Assembly (NCBI GenBank): GCA_038503035.1
Contig: JAVSML010025211.1
Location: 682,001 to 746,000, forward strand
DNA length: 64,000 nt
Source of the DNA: Crocodylus rhombifer
Lineage: Eukaryota > Chordata > Crocodylia > Crocodylidae
Direction of reading: 5' to 3'
In this document: in pieces, positions 12,576-24,251 of the stretch
Layout of the letters: each line of letters starts with the position of its first letter
Position numbering within the stretch: the first letter of the stretch is position 1
Notes under the pieces: model-generated
The model's input: the letters and a program-made list of their open reading frames with translations, nothing else
Told to the model about the DNA's origin: nothing
Database searches by the model: none
Made by a program: the position numbers and the translations under genes

Positions 12576-13090
12576 TTCCACTTTAGTTTTAAATAGTCTG
12601 TATCAGGTCTATTGTGTGGCATTATATAATAATAGAGTGATGGCACAAAATGGGGAAGAGAAGCAGATTGCAAGGCAAAAAATAGTGTATATAGAGCACT
12701 CGTTAAGCCTAAATCCTCAGGTCCAAAGTGATTTTCTAATATTTAATGCAACTCCATATATTGCCATTCAGTTGTTTTTGGCAGGTCAAATTCATCAAAA
12801 ATTAAAAAAAAAAAGGATTTATACAGTTTCCTACTAGAAGCTGTTCTCTATGCACAGTACATTTATCCATCCACTTGCCCCACATCAGTTTGTGGGATCC
12901 ATACTTCAAAAAGAGACGGTCTCAAATAGAGTCTTTACAGTGCAACAGGGAAGTAAACTTCAGTAAATTTGTTACATTTTTCCTAGTTTGGGCTGAAAAA
13001 ACTGCAGGAATTAGAAAGATGCTGATGCTGAACTTGTGAAGGTTGATAATGGGAGGGGAAACATATGTTCCTGTTTATTTCCACCCCTAC
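12576..13090. other. Unassigned, possibly L1 3' continuation
   Basis: No clear feature. The minus strand could still be the C-terminal or 3' untranslated part of the adjacent L1-like element, but I cannot translate it convincingly. Confidence 0.3.
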
Positions 13091-13731
13091 AGGAGAGTTA
13101 TATCAGTCATCCAGTACATAGGTTTGGAAGGTACATAGGTTTGGAAGATGAAAGCCACCAGTTTCAATTGGTAGTTGCATCTCTTTTAATGAAAGCTGAG
13201 CCCTTTTATTCTCTCCCCACACAGGCCTGGTAAACATTAAGTTGATTTTAACAAAATAGGATTGAGAGATTACAACTGGTAGGTTATGTAGTACATAAAT
13301 GACATGAAATAAGACTTTCATTTTAAAATATTAACATGCTCTCACAAGGATAATCCCAAACCAATTCAATTGGTTAAGATCTTGTAATACAAGACTGAAA
13401 ATCTTCTTACAGTTTTGGTAGACAATGACATTAATATTCTTGGATATTTTAATATCCAAGCAAGTTATGTATTTCGACTGCCACTGAAATTAGCATTTGC
13501 TAAACATATCCTTTGTGGCATAATTATTTAGTTCAAAAACTCAGATTTTGTCCAATTGATTTTATGACCAGGTAGGTTGCTAATCTTGTTGATTAATGAT
13601 AAGAGAGCAGGAACTGATCCAGGCTGTGACAGAAGTATTAGTACATCATCTGCATACAACAGGAACTTGTATTCACTATCTCCTACCTTAATCCCTTTTA
13701 TATCACCCTTATTATTGTACCTGTAGCCAAT

Positions 13732-14057
13732 GGGTGCATATACATGAGCAATGAGGCTGCTCTGATGTGTGGTAATTACAGTGAGTCAGAGCAGGCTTGA
13801 TTAATCAAGTCTGCTGGAGCATTGTAATTACTGCGCTTCAGCAGACTCCAGCATCTTGTGTATCAGCATCCCCGTGCTTAAAAATGGAGGGGTGCTTTAC
13901 CTAAAGGTTGTCAAACAAGGTTGAAATTGTGCTGGCAGACATTTTTAAGCATGCGGATGCTGATACACAAGACGCTCTGGGTGCTTTAATTAGAGCGGTT
14001 CTTAGGGCCGCTCTAATTAAAGCACCACCCTCCCCCACCTCCTAGAGCATGCGTATA
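13732..14057. mobile_element. Harbinger-type MITE inserted in the L1-like fossil
   Basis: The insert begins GGGTGCATATACATG and ends GCATGCGTATA; the right end lacks the terminal bases of the repeat. It is flanked by AAT on both sides (13729-13731 and 14058-14060), a 3-bp target duplication equal to ATT on the other strand. It lies between the PLSPLLF and YADD motifs of the LINE. Two internal inverted segments (around 13855-13875 and 13945-13975, TGCTGATACACAAGA-type) make the interior fold back. Confidence 0.65.
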
Positions 14058-14862
14058 AATTCTTAGTGGTTCCAATACTAAATCAAATAGAAGCGGGGAT
14101 AATGGGAAAACTTTTAAAGTCCCTCCTTGCAAGGAAAATGTATCAGATAACACATTACTGGTCATAAATCTTGAAGCAGGATTTGTATATAACAATTGTA
14201 TTCACCTTATGAATTCTTTGCCAAAGTGCATCTTGTGTAATAGACAAAAGGTGCCTCCAAGAAATGCAATCAAAGCCAGCAAGTGCTAAAAGAGCCATAG
14301 GAGCTTTGGAATATTATATTGCTGCTACTGTGTCAATAACATTATCTGAACCATACCCTTTTTTGATAAGTTTTACGTGATTTTTGTGAATTAATTTAGG
14401 AAGGACTTGTGGTAAAGTTTTGGTAGAATTTTGGTGTCTACATTCATTAAAAAAATTGGTCTATAGTTAGAACAATTTATAGAATCCTTACCTTGGTTTT
14501 TAATATTATTATATACATTCAATAATTGAGGTAAGAATATATCTTCTCTTTTTTATAAAACGCTACAAGAAATCTATTACTGCCCTGAGATTTTTTATTG
14601 TTCATGTCTGTTAAAGCCAAAGTTATTTAATCTAGTGACAAAGGAGCTCTAAAATTTCCTTCTCCATCTCTGAAGTTTGTTGTGGGTACAAGGTCCAGGA
14701 GCATATCTGTTTTTTCACTAGTAACAGTCAGATTGTCGGTGTACAAATTAGAATAGAACTGACTGAACTGTTGGTTGGCTTGTCTCTCTCATATGCATAT
14801 TCCTCAGAGAGTCTCTTATAGCTGATATTTTATTATGGTTGCGTTTGCTCTTTAGTTTATAT

Positions 14863-15031
14863 CAGGGGTGGGCAAAATGCGGCCTGTCAGGCAATTCTAT
14901 CCAGCCCGCAGGGCCCTTAAAAAATTGAGAACATTAATATTTATCTGCCCTTGGCTGCCTGTCATGTGGCCCTCAATGGCTTGCCAAAACTCAGTAAGCG
15001 GCCCTCCACCCGAAATAATTGCCTGCCCCTA
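14863..15031. mobile_element. hAT MITE, 169 bp, with 8-bp target duplication
   Basis: It begins CAGGGGTGGGCAAAATGCGG and ends ATAATTGCCTGCCCCTA; the ends are inverted repeats and the expected final G is mutated to A. The flanks are gtttatat (14855-14862) and gtctatat (15032-15039), one mismatch in 8. The insert splits the L1-like ORF2. A related left end occurs at 44918. Confidence 0.85.
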
Positions 15032-15930
15032 GTCTATATGCTAGTAACCTTCCCCCACTTTCCAATAATCTTGGCATATTCTAAATAAATTATACTCCAC
15101 TCTCTAGGACTAAATTATTCAGTTCATATCTCATGTTGGTAAGAAGGTATATTTTATCAGGCCAAGGATTCGTGACATAGTCCTCATCTAAAGACTTAAT
15201 TTTTCTTATTAAGGTATCTTTTTCTGTATCACCTTTTTTCTTTTTTTCAGAAACGTATATTATATACTCTCCTAAGAAGACTTTAGTTGTTTCCCATAAT
15301 ATTGAAGCACAGCAAAAAGTAAGTTCATAACATTTTTGGACTCCTCTAGAATGAATACTTCACATTTGTAATCATTCAGCAGGGAGGTGTTGAGTCACCA
15401 GTAATTATTTACAGCTGGTCTATCTGTGAGGAAGAGCTGAAGCTCCACCTCAACATGTCAAAGACAGCTATAGTCTCAACAGAGGCACTGAACACAGAGT
15501 CAATTATGCTTAAGAAATTAAAATGTAGTCACGTCTGGAATATACTGAATAAGATGTTGAAAAAAAGTAATAATCCCTCAACATTGGTTTCACTATTTCC
15601 CAAACATCTACTTAACCCAGGTCTGACATAACTTTTAATAACTTCCCTAGAAGCAGATTTCATGGAAAGAAGGACATGAGACCTATCAGTGACAGGATGA
15701 AAACATCCATTCCAGTCTCTCCTCAAAATATAAGGTTATTTCCCGAATTGCAAGAGCTTTACAAAAATAGAATGATAAAATGTTGGATTGTCTTCATTGG
15801 GCCACAGACACCTTCCAAAGTAAAAACGGAATCCAGACTTTTAACATTTGCAAGGACTAATCTACCCTCTCTAGATCATCAGCTGCGTCAATTAAATGGG
15901 GACATAATTTTTATGCAATAAAAGAGAAAC

Positions 15931-17230
15931 TCCACATGACTTTGTGTTATACACTAGAGCTTGCTAACTGCATGCAACCATGCTTTAATTTTTGAGATTC
16001 CTCTACTGACAGATGAAGAAATTCCATAGGTCCCATGCTACCTAATGCCTCTGCATGAAGCAAGGGCTGGCATGGGACTTGGTGTGGGTCCCAGCATAGA
16101 GGCACAGTGCTATGCAGTCCTGGTTTGGAGGCATGGGGCACCAGGGATTCCCTGGGCCCTATGACTGAATGCTGGAACCTGCATAGGCTTTCCCCACTTA
16201 TGGAGATGTGCCCCTGGAGATCCTGGAGTGGGTCTCTTATTAGTGGGGGATCCTGACTTTCCTCGCTTATGGAGAGTTGCCCTTAGATTCTCTAGGGCAT
16301 AAGTGGGGAAAGCTAGGGGGCCTGAGGCACCCAATCCTGTATGGAAATTCCTGAAGTACAGAGGATGAGGCCTCTCGAGCCCCTGGAGCACCTTCCTGGG
16401 GTGGCTGGCTGCCTGCACTCTCCTGCCACAGAGCAAATAGATGTCCATTACAATAAAGTGGCAATATTTAACACTACCTTTGTAGACAAATGGTAGGGAC
16501 ATCTATTTGCTCTCCATTTGTGCTGCCATAAAAAATGTTATGGTGGCACAAAGATAACATCAGGCAATATCTTTTTCTACCCTAAGGGTATGAATAGGCA
16601 TTCATTTCTCATGGTGGAAATCTCTTAGACATTTCTACTGCTAGAAATCTTTCCAGGTCAGGGAGCACTGCAGACATTCAACCTGTAGCCACCTCCTCTT
16701 CTCTGCTCCCTGTGCCTTCTTCAGACCATGGTGAACCTGGTCTGGGGAAGGTGTGGGGACCAGTGGCTGCTTCACCTGTCCTATTCCTAGGGGTGAGGCA
16801 GGGCTTGAACTGGGTTACCCTTATCTGGGGAAAAGCCAGGGAGTCATTCCACTTTCCTTTCATAGACCAGACTGGGAAGGGAGTGGAACAGCAGGGCAAT
16901 GTCCCTCCCATTCCCCATATTATGGTACCTGTGCGGCATGGTCAAAGCCAGCACCTGCAGCTCTGTATCAGACTGAGGAGGGGAGCGGAACATCAGGACA
17001 ATTTCCCTCTTCCCATTCTCAAGTCTGAAGACAACCCACTCTGGGATGTGGGCAGGGAATAGCAGGGCAATGCCTCTTGCACCTTCTCCAGACCAGGGTA
17101 TCTCTGCTCTCTGGGTGTCCCTGGTCTGGGGAAAGCTTGGGGGCAGTGGCAGCTTGTTCCTTGCGGGGGGGAAGGGGAGAAATTGAGCTATGAAGATTTG
17201 CTCCCTCACACCTTCTTGAAATGAGAGTCC
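15931..17230. other. Unassigned, GC-richer, with a hairpin and degenerate tandem units
   Basis: A 17-bp inverted repeat (AGAGCAAATAGATGTCC and its complement) frames 16430-16512. Between about 16680 and 17190 there are loosely repeated segments of roughly 110 bases containing CTGGTCTGGGGAA and GAACA(G/T)CAGG(G/A)CAAT. These generate long frames on both strands, which I do not believe are genes. Confidence 0.4.
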
Positions 17231-20200
17231 ATGGAGGAGTTGTGGAGGAGTCTAACATATGCATATAAGCATTTGTTCTTGCAAGAGAAACTGTCTCACA
17301 GGGGAGACCTTTCAGATGTTGACCTGGAAGATCTTTCTCTTGGAGGGGGCATGTTTCCTTTGAATGAAAGCTTGTAAGTTTCCAGTTTCTACTGGGAGAA
17401 TGGTGAATCTCCTGGTAGAAATGTAATGTCTGTATGTGACCACAGTAAACTTGCTCAAAAATATTCTTTGCAGGTATCCATTTAAGGCTTTTTTTCTTTT
17501 TAATTTTTAGTTCTTTTGGATGTAAACATAACTTTCCAGATATAAATCTGTGCAATGCCACCTTCTGATTCTGCAAAAATGGCATTTCCTAGTATTAGAA
17601 ATAATATTTGTATTTAGCTTCACACCAGAATAAAAAGGAAGCAGAACATCTGTAAGATCCACTTGACATAACAACTATGAAAAGTGTGGACTGTTGTATT
17701 CATCTAAATGGAGCATTAACCTTTAAGTGTAATACAATTTTATGGGCGGCATTGTTAACCATCCCACTGCATATCATTTCCTAAGAAACATTCTTGTAAT
17801 AAATTTACATACTGTTGTTGTATATGGTAGAGGTGGGGTACTAGAGATGTCAAATATTCATTTGTATAAATAGTGGAAGGCTACATTCCTGTCCTGTCTC
17901 TGACTTATTTTTAAAATTTTTCATTGTCCCATTCAGGAAGAGGCATAAGACAGAAATAGGCAGATGCTACTAGACTTGCTGGCTTGGAAGATAGATAAGT
18001 GAAGCAAAGTCTCTTTCAGTTTTCAAAGTGACGATAGACATTAACAGTTAGTCCTATTAGAATCCTGACTACATATTCTGTCATGACAAGCCTGCTAGTT
18101 ATAATACAATATTCTTTTGACATGGATAAAATGCAATTCAGTGTAATAATACCATTTATGACATCACAAATGTTTGGATATAGATGGAAGATCATAGACA
18201 TATTGTTCAAAAGGATATCCTAACTAAGAAATGAATATTTAGGGGAATAATTACAGGAAGATAGATAGGGATAGTTCCTTCCAAAAGGAACTTTTATCAA
18301 ACAGTAACTGAAGTTGTATAGACCAAGGAAACAGAGGAATTTGAAGTGTTATTATAGACTAAGAAAATTATTACTTAAGTTGAAGAAGAAAATATTGTGG
18401 AAGAATCTATGTAACTGGAGTGAATATATACTCTGAGTATCAAATTTGGACTGGTAGCTGGACAAAGATCATTTGTAGGTCTTTTCCATTTTCAGTTTTA
18501 ATTATTTTATTTTGTTTTTCAGTTATATTTAGAATAAAATCTTAGAAGTCTCCGGCCAAGTCCTTGTTCCACTGACATCAAAGGTAACTCCAACTGTCTT
18601 CAGTGGGCTAAAACCTGTCTCTTATTCTTTCTTAGTTTAGAATACATATCTCAGTTTCCACAAAATTTAATGGAAGTCACATGCATGGTGAAGAGGAGAG
18701 CGGACCTCTTTCATCTTTTGAGTGCCATGCCTCTCTCTGGCACTCCCATGGCTACATCAGTTATCACAGGTCCGTTTATTTTAATGATGCAGCAGGATTG
18801 TCCTAACCTCCTATGAATGTACTTTGTTGTAATTATCTTGTATGTCTAGGGGCACCACAAGGGGTTACATTTATTTTACTGCCAAAGAACTGTTGTTTCA
18901 GCTGCAGTTCTATGAAGAAACAATCACATCTCCAGCAGTTTGTTAGATTAATCACAGGTGTGTAATCCCCATGCATACCCTAGAGGGTATATCCTTTGAC
19001 CTGTTTCCTTTTTTTAAAGGGGAAACTCTGAATTAATATCAGATCACAACAAAGTTGGATCTCTAACTACAGTTCACCTCAAGCTTTTGCAGGACGATGC
19101 AAGTAACAGACAAAACCCATGCACAATCTCAGTTTTGTTTTGGTGTTGATGATTATAATTTAGTAAAATGAAATATTAATTGGCATTATTACCAAGAATA
19201 GTCACACAGTAATGACAGTTAGGATTTGGATGGAGAGCTGGCCCAGTAATGAATTAAATCTGGATGAAGGGAGGAATTTTTTTGCTCCCAACTGTTAATG
19301 AAGCTTCTGTTTTTGCTATCCACAGAGCATACACAAAAAATCATAACATTGTTATTTTACAATACAGGCAACACCAAAAAATCATCGGTGTTCAGCAATC
19401 TGTCTGGCTACTTTAAAAAGAGATTACCTTTGATTTTAGAAGCAAGTGATTTTTGAGGGAGGGGACCTGGGAATAACGGCACATGATTTTTCAACCATGT
19501 TTAACAACCATGCCTTATAAAACAGCATCAAGTGAAGGTTAAGAGTCTTTCATGTCAAAAGTTCAAGTTCTTCTGAACTGCAGAAGGGGTTTACATTTCC
19601 GTCATGGAACATTTGTATGCATATACATGTAGGAAAACAAGGCAAAGGCACCTGTAAACTACAGTAAGTTTAAAAATTTCAGCTATGGAAAAAATAAAGG
19701 CATAAAAGGAAACTTTACTATAAAACAATAATTTTAGGAAAAAATCTCACTAAGAAAAAAGATTGCTTTTCTATAAATTAAAAAAAATCTATAATTCACA
19801 GGAATATGTGAGAAAAATTATTCAACAATACGTTTTAAAGCACTTTGGTAGTTTAAAGTAACTTTGGCTCCGTACTAAGTCATTTTTGAAAAGGAGACTT
19901 GGTTACTTCATTTATTTTTAATATTCTGAATCAAGTTAACTCTTCTTTGTGGTGTCTTGCTATAAGGTATGGTTCACTGTCAAACTGTGATGGGACAGCA
20001 TGCTAATAATACAATCTACTCTTAAACAGACATTTGGTTAAGGTGAAGACCATAAAGTAATTTTTACAGGACTGTAGCCCTGTATCCAAAAAGCCTCAAG
20101 GGATTCAAGTTAATGGGTACTTGAGAAGTCTAGGGTTCTGCAATAGAGGCATTTGCAGAATCAGGGTCTAAATGATCAGAAAGTATTTTAAGAACAGATT

Positions 20201-20436
20201 TAAAAGCATTCTAGATGTGAAGGCATTGCAGATGTAAAGGCATTCCAACAAAACTTTCTGTTTACAATTAAAGTGTGTATTGCCTCTATCTTCCAAGGCC
20301 AACTTGCATTTCTGTGCTATGACTTGCACTGAAACAAAAATGAACTTCAGAATAAGCTTATGTTACTGCTAATTCAAATTTTCCTTCAAATTTAGATTTT
20401 TCTTTTTGTATTAAAAAATGGTTACCTAGCTTCTCA
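17231..20436. other. Unassigned AT-rich sequence
   Basis: No recognisable gene. The minus-strand open frame at 17019-17585 (188 codons) has no family resemblance that I can defend. On the plus strand, 17290-17450 loosely recalls zinc-finger linker wording but has no intact Cys-Cys-His-His unit. A short duplication (gatgt(g/a)aaggcatt) lies near 20215-20245. Confidence 0.4.
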
Positions 20437-20876
20437 GGGCGCATCCAGATGAACGTGCACATGTGGTATGCGATGCTGCGGACCCATCTGCAGTGCTGCA
20501 AACAGCATGCGCCGTACATGTAGGCATTCACCACACTGCTAATTTGCAGTACAGCAGGTTTTTTTGACACTGGGAGATCCTTGTGTCAAAAAACCCACAC
20601 CTGAAAAAAGCTGGGCAGTACATGTGCTGGCATCATGTGCTGCCTGAAACCTGAGCCTAGCTTGCTGGAGCCACACTCCAGCTGCCTGTCAGGCTCTGTA
20701 TGCCAGATTGCTGCCACTGGAGCAACGGGAAGCCCCCAGGACCCCAAGTAAGGCTGCTGGGGTGAGCCCCAGTGCTGGCTGCAGCCTCCCCTACCCCATC
20801 TGGGGAAACTTATCATGTGCCAGAATGCACCTGCATGAGTGTTCCCTGGGGACAAGTAGCGGTACAGGGAGGGGGA
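20437..20876 (+). mobile_element. MITE family with GGGYGCATCC ends, copy 1 (3' truncated)
   Basis: The start GGGCGCATCCAGATGAACGT matches copies at 27461 and 33904. The shared interior order is: GCAGTGCTGCAAAC, CATGCGCCGTACATG, TTTTTTTGACACTGGGAGATCC, AAAAAAGC(T/G)GGGCAG, GACAA(G/C)TAGC. The right terminal repeat seen in the 27461 copy is missing here. It is non-coding. Confidence 0.65.
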
Positions 20877-23085
20877 CATATTTTTCAACGATATAATTCA
20901 AAGTTTTCTTCAACTATTATTAAATTATTCAAAAAGAACTGTTTTTTTCTTCGTTTGACTAGTTTTAATGTTGACCGTTAGTCCAGGCTCATGTAAAAGT
21001 GAAGCATGTTATATGACATCTTCTTTTGAGAGCCTGTAGTAGGGTCTCAGTCAGCAAATCTGAGATCTAGGGTCTCTGATCAAAGCCAGTACTCTCAGAT
21101 AATTTATTTCATATCTCACTAGCTCAATATTGGTTCACTCTTGCTCTGATTTTGCCAAGCCCTTTTTGGTATAGTAGAAGAGTTTGTCCATTAGTCAAAG
21201 GCAAATTTGTCTAGTATGTAAGGTAATGAAGATGTCCTAAGAAAACCAGTTTTTTAAATAGGCTGACTGTATAAGTGGTAGAGAAATTTATTAGAGCTAA
21301 ATTTTTTTCTAATGACAATTAATTGGAAAACATATTTTAGAAACATTTAAAAAACAATATTTACAGCATTTTTCTCTGTTTTCCAAAACTATTTTTTTTT
21401 AATAAGCCTTTGGGACAATCTGAAGTTTTCAAATGTTTTTGCTTTGAAATGGTGGGTTTTCCTCAACATTCTTATTTTAAAATTGGAAAACAGTAACAAA
21501 GGGTTAGAAGTATTGGCATCCAAAGAGAAAACAATTTTTGAGTGTTGTTTTTCAACCTGACTGTGTTGTTTTTCTTTTTGATAATAAAAAGACTTACAAT
21601 ATTTTCTTCCTATTTTCCAAATTGCAGACACTGCAAAATGATAAGGAAGTTTGAGGGGAAAAAGAATTTCTGACATATTCAAAATTTCTCACTGGAAAAA
21701 TTTTGAAAGGGGACAAAGCCCAGCGTTTCAGCCATTTGTAGTCTTCTCCCATGCTGAGCAAGTATTCTACAGTGGCTTCTAGGATGTTCAGGAGCCAATC
21801 AGCTCATATGCAAATTCATTTTTCCTGTATGCCCTTAGGTTCCTCCCAATATAAATAGTGCATCTGTCACACACCCTATTTAGTCAAAATCAAACAGAAG
21901 CATGTTAGCTATATTTGCCATAGTTTTAGGAACAGTCTCCTCAGGGGTACTGTACTCTGAATGTGTCTGCAGAAAAAAAGGATGGATGATGTCCATGATG
22001 ACGTCTGTATGAAAGTATGTCTTTGAGATACATGCTATGGGAACTATGGTTCCCTTTTTGGTGCTCTCTATTACAGTAAATTGCAAAACAGCTACCTTAG
22101 TTACCACTACCAATAACCTATTTACTCCATCACTGGGTCTAAATTATACAGCTGTGTGACAAAAAGGAGAATGTTTTGAGAGAATGGATGCCCAGGGTCC
22201 ATTCTGGAAAAGATGATGGGGGAGGGAAAAGGGACTCTTTCCATAAAACAAGTGCCTTACATCTAGCTGAGTGTTTGTTTCTCATATTATTGTGCTTAGT
22301 AATATAAGCATTTTAAATCACCCCAATCAAGCTTTGAAGTTAACACTTGGATGAATGGCCGATGGCCGATGGAATAGTTCACATGTTTTCTGCTATATTG
22401 AAAGATGTTTTCTGCAAGGCTGGAGTAATACAAAAGCTATGGCACAATAGAAAGTACTTGAAACTTAATTAAAAAATCACAAGTTATAATTCTGCAGAAA
22501 ACAGCAAAAAATGCACAGAGCGCTAACATTTTGCACTTGAGATGTTTTTCAACGTCCCTACTGTTGAATGGCTGATCTATAGCCACCCCCCCATGCTGAA
22601 GAAGCCTGTTGCAATAATGTAGCCTCAAAGAGCAATTACGGTAATATTAAAAATGCAGCACCTTGTTTCCTACATTTTTAGTATCCAAGTCTTGTTTGCA
22701 ATACTCTGGGGTATATAATCAATTGCTGTATTGTAAGAGAACCAAAAAAAAAAAAATGTTATCAGCGCTACTGAATCACTTCATTTGCCCCTGCATCCGT
22801 TTTAAGACTTCCAGATAGAGTGTTTGTTGTTAAAATGAAAGACCAAACAGGCCAAGCTCTAGTTAGGTAAAAGTCTAATGGAAGTTAATGTAAGTTTTGC
22901 CAGAATGTAACTGAACAAGGACTTTGGAGTAACAGCACAATACAGGATAAATACAGTACTTTTAATATAATGAATATTTTACTGCCTATATACTTAATTA
23001 TGTGTCTAAGTTTTTGCAACTGGGAAATTTGCAGCACTAGGAGTGATTGCCTCTTCTCACCCACAAGGTGCAGACAGAAAAGCAG
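20877..23085. other. Unassigned AT-rich sequence with one dispersed repeat copy
   Basis: The segment at 21293-21490 (GAGCTAA(A)TTTTTTTCTAATGACA onward to CTTATTTTAA) recurs in the same orientation at 29118-29333, so it is an old dispersed repeat of unknown family. The rest shows nothing recognisable. Confidence 0.5.
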
Positions 23086-23480
23086 CTCCCCGTTGTAACT
23101 CATGGTGCTTTGCAGGAAGTCCCATGAGTTACAATGATCCCCTGGACTCAACAGATGTTCAGGTGGGTCCTGAGGATTGGGGAATCCAGCTGCTATTTAG
23201 AGCAGCTGTGAGCCTGCAGCCACTCTCCCCATAGTAATACTCCTCCCTGCTCCCAGCCCCAGTGCTGTTTTCAGAATGGGAGGGGGGAAAGGGAGCAGAG
23301 GGAGCTCATTCTGGGGGTTTCCCAGCTGGTGCTGAAGGGTAGGCTCCAATCCACCTGCCTCACCCACAAGCACTAGCTGAACCCCCCCTAGACTGAACTC
23401 CCTCTGTTCCCTTTTCCCCCTCCCATTCTAAAAATAGTGCTGGGACTGGGAGGTGGTGCAGACACAAGTTACTGAGGATG
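23086..23480. repeat. Fold-back repeat, GC-rich arms
   Basis: Two inverted pairs are visible. TTGTAACTCATGG (about 23093-23105) pairs with CCATGAGTTACAA (about 23122-23134). A ~55-bp segment at about 23257-23310 (CAGTGCTGTTTTCAGAATGG onward) pairs imperfectly with 23395-23452. The arms are purine-rich on one side and pyrimidine-rich on the other. It is probably a non-autonomous DNA transposon of unknown family. Confidence 0.45.
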
Positions 23481-24076
23481 TTCCATTTTGAAACATCTTC
23501 ATCTAAACTCTCATATGAGAGTTCAGATTTTTGTGGGACTGGGCCCTTTTAAAGTGTTCTGCAGCCATGCACTTCTGTTTGGTCATGGCTATAGAGTGCT
23601 TTCAGGGGCCAGATCAGGCAAAAAAATGTCATTTCTGTTTGCACCTAGAGTGTTAGTTTGAATTCAGTGGCAGTAGAGCATGTTGTATATGGCATGGAAA
23701 GCATGACACAGGATCAGGTCTCTTAAAGTTCTTTATTGATATTAACTAAGACTTAACGTACTTTTGAGATGCAGGGAAGTATTATTATCCTTGTGTCACA
23801 GATCAGCCATAGAGGTTAAGTGACTTGCTCAAATTCATACAACATTTGGAAGACATGCCTCTTACCTATGGTAGGTTGAATTATACCTTTCTCCTTGATT
23901 AATCCAAAAGTGCAGCCACACAAGTTCATCAGTTAACTTTGCTTTGCTGTAGTGTGGAACCAGCACTTGACATATAACGCAACTATGCAGTAAATCACTT
24001 GAACACAGGGAAAATGCAGAGTAACTTGACTATGTAGGAAAGTCTTTATGTAGAACATGTCATATGTACCATACTC
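23481..24076. other. Unassigned AT-rich sequence
   Basis: Nothing recognised. Confidence 0.45.
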
Positions 24077-24251
24077 CAGTGGTGAGCAAGATACAACCCA
24101 CGCACTGGATTGGGCCTGTGGAGCCGTGTCATCTAGCCCAGAGGGTTCCCATGGGTCTGGAAATTTAGCAGCATAATGAGCAGTGGCAGCTTTCATTGTT
24201 GCAGCTCCTGGAATGTGGCCCACAGGGCTGGAAATTTGGTAGTGGGAGGAG

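Larger units (their letters stand above)
13091..15930 (-). pseudogene. Decayed L1/Tx1-like LINE ORF2 (endonuclease and reverse transcriptase)
   Basis: Read on the minus strand from high to low coordinates, scattered frames give an endonuclease-type segment at 15529-15726 (DWNGCFHPVTDRS). An inter-domain piece near 15400 includes WxLNTSLL. Reverse transcriptase motifs follow: NKKSQG..FLVAFYK near 14600, FPLSPLLFDLVLEPL at about 14050-14120, and the catalytic block LLYADDVLIL with YADD at 13645-13656. KINWTKSE follows, and the WFGII and FHVIYVLHNLPV segments end near 13103. Together these match the vertebrate L1/Tx1 ORF2 order. Frameshifts and stops are frequent, and the usual RQGCPLSP box reads LKVFPLSP. 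A MITE at 13732-14057 and a hAT MITE at 14863-15031 interrupt it, so it predates both. It is dead, and whether L1 or Tx1 is undecided. Confidence 0.8.

Noticed and set aside
17019..17585. 188-codon minus-strand frame, and zinc-finger-like linker wording on the plus strand at about 17290-17450
   Set aside because: The minus frame has no family resemblance and runs into degenerate repeats. The plus-strand resemblance lacks any complete Cys2-His2 unit.
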